Assembly (NCBI GenBank): GCA_030867875.1
Contig: JAOWCC010001589.1
Location: 79,941,537-80,005,536 of the forward strand
Reading direction: 5' to 3'
Length of the DNA: 64,000 nucleotides
DNA from: Actinernus sp. WN-2022
Lineage: Eukaryota; Cnidaria; Anthozoa; Actiniaria; Actinernidae
Position 1 is the stretch's first letter. Each line of letters begins with the position of its first letter. The notes beneath the pieces are model-generated. The model had not been told where the DNA came from and did no database searches. It saw nothing but the letters and a program-made list of their open reading frames with translations. This document shows positions 54,173-64,000 of the stretch, piece by piece. The position numbers were made by a program, and so were the translations under genes.

Positions 54173-54325
54173 TAAGCTCGGTGTACACGACAAGTATTTT
54201 GGGCACGGGTAAATCTTTCGGCATGGCATCCCTGATTTTTGCCGTGTATATATGGAACATCGAGTATCTCGGGGGAAACAAAACTCACCCAGTGTTTCCC
54301 TCGGGGCCAGTCAGTTTAAGTGTTT

Positions 54326-54419
54326 GTCCTTATATTGTCCTACCCAGACCTACTTAATGTCTCTGGACTGCCGGTCCTTATATTGTCCTACCCAGACCTA
54401 CTTAATGTCTCTGGACTGT
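54326..54419. repeat. 48-bp tandem duplication
   Basis: GTCCTTATATTGTCCTACCC ... CTCTGGACTG occurs twice in a row. Confidence 0.95.
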
Positions 54420-55788
54420 GTACATAGCGGCTTAACAAACCGCCGATCAGAACTCAGTCGATCAGACCGTTTTTCGCAAAATACTTAGTCAGCCGCAAGG
54501 AAATTTAAGGTCTTGATAAAGGTTCGATGTGTTATTTCGGTAAAACGCTCTTGCAGCGTCGCAATTAAAGCCACATAGACGTACTATATACCGATTTAGA
54601 GGTCTTGAATTGAAGAAAGTATATATTTAATCCATTTTGAACAAAAGTTAAAAGCGTAGATGTTGTATATTTTTCAACGCGAAATGACTCCGTCCGCCAG
54701 AAGGAGTTCAGCCCTTCAGGCTTTGAATTTTTTTTTTCTTAATTATCCCTTTCGAATCCCAGCTAAATTGTCTCAAATACAGTGTCGGGCATTTTTGATA
54801 TGTTGCGTATTACAGATTTTATCCCTTTTCAAAGTTCATCCCATTTTGATACAAACCAGGTCATAAAACCTGAACGAAAAATAATTTCAAAATTCCCCAA
54901 CACAGAGAAACGGCTGTTTTCTACGACTCGTGAAAAATTTGGATAAAACGCAAAAAGGCTGTACTTCAACAAAGTTCTGTTTTTGGCCGAAAAGAAGAGC
55001 CGAGAAACAGCCCGAACTGAGGGAAATGAATCGAAAACCTCAGTTCGGTTGACTAAGAAAATCCCGCCTCATTAACATTAGCCAATCAGAGCGATCCATG
55101 TTGACGAGCTGCAGAACAGAGAAAGCTATACAGCTTACCGATGCTCGATACTTCTACAGAAACGAGTGTCGATTCCAGTTCAATTTCAAGAAGAAACACT
55201 AGGAGTACAGAAAAAATGACACCACAGTAAGCAAACAAACAATTAATATCAGAGCAGGGAAACCCATTGAAGCGCTGCTCGATCCACAATTTACACGGTA
55301 GACTGTTTGTGTCATGCTGAAACAAAACCGGCAAACCTTATTAGCTTCCTGCATTGAATTCTCTTTACATTTTTGGTCGATTGAAGATAACAAAACTTTA
55401 TTGCTTGATTCTTTGTGGACTTTCGATTATTCTAACTTGGAACTTGAGTTAACCAGTTACACCCGCTGCCAAATTTACTCACAAACTAAATTGTGCTGTT
55501 TTTTCTCTTTTCTTCTTCTTTTTTAAATACGTCACCAATAACGATCTGGCCATTGCATTAACGTAGAAATCTTTATGAACGAAAAGAAGCTCAATAATTG
55601 TTCGCGCCTTTTTTAGCGGGAAATCAGAAAGTCGCATTTTCAAGGCTTTAAAAAAAAAATAGTTTGAGTTTTTTTTGTGATGGTAGATTAGGGCTTTTAG
55701 ATTTAGAATTTGCGAAAAAAACGTATTTTCGAACTTTTCCATCTTGAACCTTTATCGAGACTTTAATTTAACTCGCTCTTCTGTTACC
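54420..55788. other. Intergenic, no confident gene
   Basis: A minus-strand frame near 55199-55393 has a hydrophobic end (ALILIVCLLTVVSFFL) but no supporting start or splice context. Nothing else is recognised. Confidence 0.4.
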
Positions 55789-55792
55789 TTAA

Positions 55793-56368
55793 AGTGCCAA
55801 TGAAATGAAAAATTCGATCCCGTTTTTATTTTATTTCATTAAATTCTAGGCTTCTCTTAGTCATTTTGTGCAATTAAAAATCAATTTGGAGAGCGCGAAC
55901 ATATTTTTTTTCGTATCGAAGTCAGGCAAAATTGCCAAAATCAGGCGACACTTTTTCTGCCGTTAAAGATATGGTAATCACATGCGTGACGTCACTAGGT
56001 CTGTGCATTTATATTCGTCTCCATAAATACTACAAAATAAGTGCATTTTTGGCCAGTTTTCAATTTAAATATGTAATAGTTTGAGAAACCTTTGACGATG
56101 GCCATAATTTTTCTAATAGAATCCTTGCAGTCAGCCATATTAATTTTTGTGAATATAAATGTAGGACCTAGTGACATCACGCATGTGATTAGCATATCTT
56201 TAACGGCATAAAAATTGTCCCCTAATTTTGGCAATTATGCCTGACTTCGATAAGAAATAAAATTATGTTCGCGCTCTCCAAATTGATTTATCATTGCACA
56301 AAATGGCTAAGGGAAGCCTATAATTTAATAAAATGAAATACAAATGAGATCGATATGTCATTGGCACT
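55793..56368. mobile_element. TIR element with TTAA at both ends
   Basis: Starts AGTGCCAATGA and ends TCATTGGCACT, with inverse similarity extending about 215 nt inward (GAGAGCGCGAACATA, GACTTCGATA-like and CATGCGTGACGTCACTAGGTC-like strings). TTAA lies on both sides (55789-55792, 56369-56372), compatible with a TTAA-duplicating family such as piggyBac. No coding capacity. Confidence 0.75.
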
Positions 56369-56376
56369 TTAAGGAA

Positions 56377-57312
56377 TGTCAAGCCTATGTACATCCTCTT
56401 GTGTAAAACTAACTGATTTAGAGACACCTTTATCATATCTGGTGCAAGCGTATATAATAATGGAAGCAAGTGATTACGACTAAGAATATCACAATTGATC
56501 ATATATCATACTTATTTTCTAAATATATTAAATGTATAAATAATATTTATAGTAGTATTTTAACTTTTTGTATTATTAATCTTAAATTTAGCAATTTAGA
56601 TGAATTAACTCCCTTTAGTTTAAGTTTTAGATATGTACCTTGTAATTGTATTTTAGATTAGCCATGTAAACCTCTGTAATTCAGTTTTTTAATATATAAC
56701 TTTTCTGAAGCACCTTTATCATAAAATTCTTAATGAAAAAAAAAAGATAAATGCATTTTATGCTGTTCTAGCTCCTTTGTGCTCTCAGGATTTGCACTGC
56801 GCGAAATGGCAAGTGTTCATAATCAGAATATGGTTTTTAAAACGTACTCAAATGCGAATGAGTAAATATGCCTCTCTTGCTTTTGTTATCGTAAAAAAAG
56901 TTTTGTTTTTTCTTAATTTCTCATCTCGTTAATGTTTTTATGAAGCAATCAAGTCACTTTCGATTCGAATTGTTTGGCAAACTTTGTTAATACTCCTACT
57001 TGTCTTCCACAAAACGATGGGCGAACGCGCGCTGAATTGGCTGGAAATTTCCCAGCAGTAACAAAGAGCACTTTGTTATATAAAAGGAAGTGCTTTCCAT
57101 TTGTCGACATCGCAAAGGGATGACACAAGTACGTTATTCTGCTTTTTCGAGTATCTCCCAGTGCCAACACAAGGGTTTAGGACACCGTTCCGAGTTTACC
57201 TGTGTCTTAATGAAAGCATGCAGTTTGTTTTTAATTATATTAACAATCTTTTTTTGCTATGTTTCTTTGAAAATAATCTCGAGTAAATAATCTTTCCTGA
57301 AAATCCATTAAA
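56377..57312. other. Intergenic, no gene seen
   Basis: AT-rich; several short frames without support. Downstream region (3' side) of the minus-strand coiled-coil gene. Confidence 0.5.
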
Positions 57313-57623
57313 CTAAGTAGCTGAAGCCTTTGTCTTCTTAGAAGACTTTGACAGTTTTTTAAACATTTTCTTAATGCCACTCGACTGTTTTTCTTTCTCC
57401 TCTAGGTCTCCAAACTCCGCTGTCCCTTCGGCACTGCTTCCCAGTTCCTTCTCATCCGGGAAACTCAGCTCGCTATCGTATGACATCTGGCTGGTAGGCC
57501 GATCAGGTTCAGACGCTAAAGAAATCTGGCTTGAAGGGCGAGCAGTATCCGAGAGATATGACATCTGGATGGAGCGATGAGACGACTCGGATATATCTGA
57601 TGAGTGACCACGACTTGAATCAC
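57313..57623 (-). CDS. Coiled-coil gene, last exon
   Basis: Encodes DSSRGHSSDISESSHRSIQM, then three similar short repeats: MSYLSDTARPSSQIS, LASEPDRPTSQ and MSYDSELSFPDEKE. The end is a basic tail and TAA-type stop at 57313. Acceptor CTGGAAG. Confidence 0.8.
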
Positions 57624-60600
57624 CTTCCAGTAAGTAAAATTAGAGGTAAATGATTAGGAGAGTCATCGTCATTATTTGTTTATTATAATTAACAATTATT
57701 CACTGAAGTGGAGGTGAATAGTGGTGGTTATTATAAGACTTGGCGTTTTCGAGTGCAAATACGGGCTAAAACGAGTGCAAATATGAGACCGTATTACACG
57801 GGTCGCGAACATGTTTACACAGGTTTATTCAACATTTAAAAGGTTTTGTAAGCGCGCGCGCCAATCGAAATGGGGCTGTTTGAGTAACAGCCAATCAGCT
57901 TTTAGCGCGCGAAAAAAACTTTTTTCAGTGCGCGCCCGCCCCCGACATTGGACTTCAACTGAGGCTGAGAGATTTCTTCTCTCGAGATTTCTTCTCTCAA
58001 GATTTTCTTCAAACAGCAGCAAGGTAAGCGAAAACAAACATTTTTTGTTCGTGTTAGGCCATCCCTATTTTTTTTCCCGTTTCTCATCGTCCGACCGACC
58101 CATTTTTGTTGCTTTTTGTAAAATAAAAATAAAAATTGGGGTGAGGGGTGGGGGTGAAGAAACCCTAGAGAAAAGAAGACTCAGGAATTGTCTATTGCCT
58201 TTATTTGTAATTCCATGTTTGTAGCGTATACGGACGACGACATCGATGGTTTCGTCGTCCATGTTGGTTTGTAACCTCGCCTGTGCAACCGCGCCCAGTC
58301 TCTCCGCGCAATTTTTTTTTTCTCACCCGACCGACCGACCCAATTTTTGAAAACCCCACCGATGAGAAACGGGGAAAAAAATAGGGATGGCCTTAGCTGT
58401 CGTATAATAAACGATTTATTACACGAAGAGTTGTGTAATACGACTGGGAATTGTTACTCGTCAATTTTTTTTTTTATCGCCTTTCAGGCTCGAAAAAAAT
58501 AAAACTGACTCGTAAAAATACCCAGCCGTATTACACAACTTTCCGTGTGATAAGCTCTTTATATTTACCGAGCCGCTTTTGTTTTAGTATATACCACACT
58601 CGAGGTGAATAGCCAGCACCAAATAGTTATTTTATTTTCTGTCAAATGGACAAACACTCGCGCGAGGTGATCGTTGCTTCGCTTGGAGATGAATATGAAA
58701 TCAAATTCACTGTTTGAGTAGCCAATCAGAGCGCGCGAAAAGTGATATTCACTGGTGTGGTATATACTAATTGATGATATTAACCATATGATGATGATGA
58801 TGGTGGTGATGTCTTCGTTTTATTAATTAACGTACCTCGACTTGTGGCAAGAGACTGTAATTGGCTACGATGATGCCCGTAGCGTTTGGATTCGTTATCG
58901 TTGTATTCATCTGTTGACGAGGGTCTTTCTGATTCCTTTATTTCAGAAAATTTACATTAGTCTTTACTCTTACAAAAATCATTTAGGAATGGCTAGCTTA
59001 AGTGTGTGTTGGGGCGTACCAGACTATTCAGTGCATATTGTATCCTTTAATTGTAATGTAAACTATGTGCACGTAATTTGTAAACAGTTCATTTCCTCTT
59101 TCATTACATCATCATTATAATATTTAGAAAGGGTACTCTCATAAAAGAAGTGGTTTTTCAAAAAGGCCCAATTAAAAAACTCTTTGAATTTTAACAGACA
59201 GAAACAACCATAGGGGCTGATCAAAGTCAGGACCTGGCTAAACCACAGATCGAATTGGAATTTAGCATTTTATATTTATATTAAAAATTAAAAACTTTAT
59301 ATGTACTCACCGAAGACGTAGGCGGAGTTCCAATGTGAGATCTTGAGAGTGTTTGGTCACTTGATACCCTCCCTCCAAGATAGCCTGGGCTACTCGTGAG
59401 TTCTCCAAGATACAGCTTTCCCTTATCATGGCTGATGTGTCTCTGTGTCACTCCAAGTTCGTTGTGTGACGTAGAAATCACGTGTGACGTTTCTATGGAC
59501 GCGCTAGTGTGTTCGGAAACCCATCGTGGCAACTCGGAACAATTCTCACCAGGAGAGGTAAGTGATCCACGAGTTCCGTTCATGAAAAGTTCTTTTATTC
59601 TTCTGAGCTCCTCTTTTATTAGTTCAAGTTCAGATTGAAGTTTCTTGTTCTCGGCGTCTAAGTTTACGAGATTTTTCATTGTTTTGTAATTTTCTGCCCT
59701 CGTTATTGCCAACTCGCTCTTTAGGCGCTTATTCTCAGATTTGTAGTTGGAAAGGTTCCTTTCCAGTTTGGATCTCTCTTTTTCAATCTTAATTAATTCC
59801 TCCTTTGCAGCAGCCGCACGAATCTCAAGTCGCATTTTCTCTTCTGCCAAATTTGCAATCTCTCGTTCAGCTTTCTTGGCTGTCAGAGAACGATCACAAA
59901 TCTTTTGTTTCAGCGAGTTATTTCTACTAGCAAGTTTCTCCGCCTGCACTTGAAGGTCGGAATTACGGTTTTTCAAAATAGATACCTCGTTTTCAAGAAT
60001 CGTGTTGTTACACTTAATTTCAGCTAATTCTCTGTGCATTTTGTTGAGCATTCGGCTCTCGCGAGGTGCCTTGCGATGGCCCGAAGTAATTTCCTCAGAT
60101 GACACCCAGTCTGATGAGAAGCTCACATCTTCTATGTCGGTCACTGAAGCAAATGAGCTATCAGTATACACATCAACACTAAAAAGATCAGATTCCATGC
60201 TGGTTAAGTTTGATGTATTATAAGTGGTAAAACCAGCCTTTGAGCCGCTCATTGCCCCTTTTCCTTTAGAGCTACACTGGCAGTTCCTGAGTCGGCATTC
60301 TCTGCATGGTATCTTTCTGAAGTCACTTTGTGTTGGATTAATCTCGAGTTTGTCCTTGTCATTTCCTATGCTTGTTTCAGCAAATCCAGACTCGCTCTCG
60401 GGAGTAACGGGTAGGTATTCTTCACTTGCAGTTGTTTCGTCGTCGGGACTTCTTGAGTTGACGTCCTTTGCTGTCTCCGGTAGTAAGTTACGTAGTTCCT
60501 CGAGACGAGACGAAGTCGAGCTACCATTAGTACTTTCATTGCTTGTGTTTTCTCTGGGTACATCTGGGCTTGATGCCGACAAAGGCTTAGTTTTATTTCC

Positions 60601-63600
60601 TTGAGTGTCTGGGAAGGGGTAAGTTGCTGTATATCCTCGTGGTTGCAATGGCAGGCTTAACGTTTTACCAGAATGACGTTCTTCGACCTCTTGTATCGCA
60701 GTTAATGATGTAGGACTGCTTGCACTAGTATGGAATCCTGGTGATGATACATTGATAGCCGGGGCCTCGTCCCTTTTGTGCGATCTTGTCAGAGCTTCAG
60801 TTCTTTCATTCTCGTTGTTTTTGTCATCGCTTTCATCTTCTGTTGACCTTGGTGATACCTGAGTATAACCATCGGCGATTTCAAGTATCTTAAAATTCTT
60901 CAGCATTCGGTTTTCTTCACGCATTGCAGTTATATCTTTGTCAATGCGCGAGTTTTCCTCGAGTACATAGGAGAGTACCGTTTCTAGTTTAGAGTATCGC
61001 TCTTCCATCTCTACCAATTCCTGTTTTTCAGCGTTCGTAACATCGCTTGACATTTCCCTCATTCGAATAAGTTCTTCTTCCAAGGCATACTTCACTTCCA
61101 AGGCGTCCGAAAGTTCAATTTCCAGACGGGCGTTTTGTGTCTTCGTCATACCAACATCTTCCTCCAATTTTGCTTTTTCATCAACCATCCTTTGAAGTTC
61201 TGCTTTCAATTGCTCATTTTCTTTTCCGTTAGAAGAACCTTCTTCATGTTTTGTTTGCATCAGGGAAATCTTATTTCTCAGCTGTGTCATTTCTAACATC
61301 ATGGATTGAACCTCTCTTTCCATAGATTGTCTCTCGTAAAGGATTCTCTCGAGTTTCTCTGCAATATCAGCTACTTCTTCTGTCTCGCAGTCTTTGTCGT
61401 TTTGCCAATATCTGTTTTGGGTGATCTCTCGTTCCTCTTCATCTTCAACTTGCGTTTCTTCTTTTTCAAGCATCGATTTTCTGGAGCTTTCTTCGCGAGT
61501 GTCAACCACCATTTTGTTCGTACTTATCTTTTCTGTTTCGTTTGACGTTATGGCGTCACTTTCTTGTAGTGACTTGTCCTCCTGCAGATTCTCAGATGTT
61601 GCGTCACTATTTTCTTGAGGAACGTTACTATTGCCCGAGTCAGTTTCTTGCTGCTTAGCAAGTGGAGGTGTGGCGATTGCGTTCTCTTGTATCACATCCT
61701 TTTCTAGGTCGTCATTTGTGACACAAGGTCCTGGTTTAGTATCTTCAGTTTCATTTTTTCCCTTTCCATCATTTACAACACCAGCGTCGTCAGTATTCTT
61801 CCCTGTCAGAGCCAGACATGCAACAGCATTTTCAGCCAACAGTTTACTGCTGGTTTTTCTCAACTCGTCGTCTGTATGTTCTGGAGTCGCTGTAGCATTC
61901 TTGTTTTCATTTTTCTCAATATAACCTTCGTTGTGAATGTTATTTTGAGTATATACTATTTTAGTTGTATCGTGATCATCTTGCAGATTTTGTTCCGTGT
62001 TTGTAATGCCTTCAGATTCAAGTTTCACGGCATTGTCGTCACTATCTTGTTTGGCTTCATAGCCTTTCTTCTTTTCAACCTCAATATCTACGTATTTAAT
62101 TTGACTACGTTTTGTCACTTTCTCTGTTTCTCCAGCTGACCGTTGATCGGCATCACCACTGGTTCCTCCCCTCTCCTCTGTGTTGGTCTTATTGTCTTCA
62201 CAGCGTCTCTCGGAGCGTTCACTTTGATCACTCTTCACTGTACGTCTGTTTTCAGTTTCCTCTGTATTGTACTCTAATGGTGTTTCAGAAGATGTTTCGT
62301 GTTCTCTGTCAATTTCTAATACTTCTCGATTCGCCTTTTGACTTGACTTTCCGTCCTTCTTAGCATCTTTTTTCGTTTCTTCTGCCTGTGGTATGTTTTC
62401 CACTTTCCCCTTGTTCTTTTTCTTTTTATCGGAAATCTCAGGAAAGCTTTTCTTTTTTCCACCAACTGCTCTCTTCTTATTCAGAGCTAATGAAACATTC
62501 TTTCGTTTCTTTACTCTCTCCAATAGATCCTCGTTTTCTTTTTTGTACTCCTCGATCTGCTTTGCCATACTTTCACCATCTAAGGTCAATTGCTTGTTTT
62601 CCTTCTTGATTGCTTCTAATTCGGTTTCATAGGCTTTCAAACCTTTAATCTCAATTTGGCTTCTAAGCAGTTGACTTTTGAGGTCATTCTTAACTTCCGT
62701 CTGGCGTATTAGATCATTTTCAAGTTCGAAAACAAGTTTTTCCGCTTCTGAGTTCTTCTGTTTTAAGTCATCAATAATAACTTGGAATTCTTCAAGTTCT
62801 TGTAGCTTGGCTTTAACCTCAGCCTTATCTTGCTTTGTTGCATTTAACTCAGCAAGCAGACTATCCTTTTCATTCGTGTATGATAACATAACAATATTGA
62901 GCTCTTCTTCGAATTTTTGGATGGCTGCTTTCTTTTCTGCGAGCTCATTCTTTACCGATTCATGTTGTTGCTTTAAGGTCTCTAGCTCCTTACGAATCTG
63001 CTTCTTTTCTCTGGTTAACAAAACAATAGCTTTGGAATTACTAAATTTGACTTCCGTTTTATCACTTGAACTTGAACTAGAGTCACTAACTGTATTTAAT
63101 TTTTCATCTTTCGCTTTAGCTTTAGCTCCTACGTTTTTATCTTTCTCATTAGTCTGGTCGGCTGACGTCTTAGCTACGACGTCACCTGCTGTCTGAGTGG
63201 ATGCTTGCTTTACATCAATGTTAACACTCTTTGGTTCCTCAAGTTTCTGAACTCGAGCTTGAATTATCTCCAGGAGATTTTGAGTTTCGGAGAGCTTGTT
63301 TGTGAGCTTCTGATTTTCTCCGAGTGCCCTAGATAACGATTGCTGTAAATTCATTTGCGCTTTAGTAAGATGGGACGTCTTGCTTTCTATGAGTCGTGAG
63401 GTTTGACTCTCAAGCAATAGCTTTTCCTTGGTAATTTGTACCATTCCCGTTTGAATATCAATGGAAAGGGTATTTTGTTTGTCGTCTATTTGGGCAATCT
63501 CTTCCTCTTTAGTTTCCTCTTCGGTTGTTGCGAAAGTTCCTCTGTTGAAATCCCACCCAACTTCATCGGGCATTTGATGAGGACTTGCTAGGTTTGCGGA

Positions 63601-64000
63601 TGTATCGTCCGATTCATCTTTCTTAGCACCATTTTCTCCATCACCTCCAAGTAGTGTATCTTCATCCTTGGTTTCTTGATCGCTTGTATTTAAAGTATCA
63701 ACGCTTGCAATTTCTTGTTTAACCAAGTCCCATCCAATCTGTTCTCTTAGTATGTCAATCTGAGTTTCTTGTCTTTTGTCGTCGATTACTTCTTTAGTTG
63801 ACTCTGTCTTAGCTTCATACTCGCTTTTTGTTTTCAATTCTTCAGCTATTGTCTGATTCTCAAAATCCCAACCAATCTGCTCTAGAATTGGTATATCTTC
63901 TAATGAATCCTCCTCCACTTCTGAAAATGTGACTCTTTTACCAACGTTTTGTCTCTTTGGGTTATTCTCATCTTCCTGTATTTTTCTTGATTCATTTTGG
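57313..64000 (-). CDS. Host gene: long coiled-coil protein (3' part, three exons, 5' end outside window)
   Basis: Minus-strand exons are 59311 to beyond 64000, 58836-58935 and 57313-57623. The donors GTGAGT and GTACGT and the acceptors fit phase 0 and then phase 1, giving about 1,700 visible residues. The big exon is open to the window edge. It holds three GWD motifs (EQIGWDF, EQIGWDL, DEVGWDF) near the visible N-terminus. Long Lys/Glu/Leu-rich coiled coils follow at about 62560-63400, 60950-61350 and 59600-60060, separated by acidic/Ser-Thr-rich linkers. One linker has HSGKTLSLPLQPRGY; another has CRECRLRNCQC, possibly metal-binding. The C-terminus is basic (KKMFKKLSKSSKKTK). A scaffold or cytoskeleton/trafficking protein is plausible; I recognise no orthologue. 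Confidence 0.85.
57729..58562 (+). mobile_element. Interspersed element, copy B, with nested MITE
   Basis: Same family as 35253-35990. Left end TTATAAGACTTGGCG, right end GTGTGATAAGCTC. Inserted into the centre of a foldback like that at 23952-24056, whose halves remain on each side (GGTGAATAGTGGTGG left, TTTACCGAGC right). Confidence 0.75.
58057..58392. mobile_element. Harbinger-like MITE with TTA target duplication
   Basis: TIRs GGCCATCCCTATTTTTTTTC and their inverse, about 30 bp to CATCG. TTA flanks both sides (58054-58056, 58393-58395). Copy A of the host element has the empty site TTA (about 35907). A 3-bp TTA/TAA duplication is typical of PIF/Harbinger; superfamily inferred. Confidence 0.85.
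58588..58771. mobile_element. MITE copy (family also at 23771-23950)
   Basis: TAGTATATACCACAC and GTGTGGTATATACTA ends in inverse; the interior is the complement of the intron 4 copy. Confidence 0.85.
58836..58935 (-). CDS. Coiled-coil gene, penultimate exon
   Basis: A 100-nt exon between acceptor AATAAAG and donor GTACGT. It encodes ESERPSSTDEYNDNESKRYG and HHRSQLQSLATSR, polar and Ser-rich like its neighbours. It restores the phase between the large exon (0) and the last exon (1). Confidence 0.75.
59311..64000 (-). CDS. Coiled-coil gene, large exon (partial)
   Basis: Open for 4,690 nt to the window edge; ends at TCG before GTGAGT. Reading on through the donor gives a stop at 59281 after STYKVFNF, which is probably intron translation but could be a retained-intron end. 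Confidence 0.9.

Larger units (their letters stand above)
57624..58835 (-). other. Last intron of the coiled-coil gene, filled by nested mobile elements
   Basis: A foldback (about 57697 onward) is split by interspersed element copy B (57729-58562), itself split by a Harbinger-like MITE (58057-58392). A further MITE (58588-58771) follows. A (GAT)n-like run is near 58790. Confidence 0.75.

Noticed and set aside
57811..58224. 137-codon plus-strand frame
   Set aside because: It spans the border of two nested repeats and has no homology I recognise.
59281..59310. Coiled-coil protein ending at STYKVFNF
   Set aside because: These codons lie after a strong GTGAGT donor, and two downstream exons fit in phase; kept only as a possible retained-intron end.
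62678..63196. Ser/Phe-rich plus-strand frames over 59.4-63.2 kb
   Set aside because: Antisense shadows of the coiled-coil exon, explained by its Lys/Glu codon use.

Overview
The window is AT-rich animal nuclear DNA with GT-AG introns, many foldback/MITE-type repeats, CR1/L2-like LINE fragments and tRNA-derived SINE heads. Together with the style of the Polinton proteins, this suggests a cnidarian, probably an anthozoan such as a coral or sea anemone. The organism call is an inference; nothing in the window names the species.

Three things dominate. (1) A plus-strand host gene of 11 recognisable exons (about 2522-42052) encodes a roughly 1,162-residue protein: two cadherin-like beta-sandwich domains, a RING/TRAF-type zinc region and then TPR-like helical repeats with an Ala/Gly/Arg-rich linker. 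All exon phases fit, giving one uninterrupted reading frame. (2) Intron 2 of this gene contains a complete, apparently young Polinton/Maverick (5023-21171, about 16.1 kb) with nearly identical 364-bp terminal inverted repeats (TIRs) and a TATTG/TTATTG target-site duplication. (3) The right edge holds the 3' part of a minus-strand gene for a very long coiled-coil protein (exons 57313-57623, 58836-58935 and 59311 to beyond 64000).

The Polinton carries a protein-primed DNA polymerase B, a DDE integrase, a packaging ATPase, a double-jelly-roll major capsid protein, a penton-like minor capsid protein, several small membrane or membrane-active proteins, a large conserved Polinton protein of unknown function, a Cys-rich small protein and an F-box/ankyrin protein. 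No adenain-type maturation protease is visible. The first and last genes start 7-8 nt inside the inner ends of the two TIRs, so the TIRs probably act as identical promoters for the polymerase gene and the F-box/ankyrin gene. Each TIR tip is a 133-bp hairpin followed by iterated motifs. A gene-poor block (18407-19583) carries a tRNA-like hairpin, a 14-bp tandem array and further hairpins, and is a candidate replication or packaging region.

The other introns and the 42-57 kb intergenic region are full of repeats: LINE remnants on both strands, a 2.7-kb CAA/CAT array with higher-order duplication, 11-, 35- and 79-bp minisatellites, nested TIR elements whose empty sites are present elsewhere in the window, a probable Crypton-type tyrosine-recombinase remnant, and many palindromic foldbacks.
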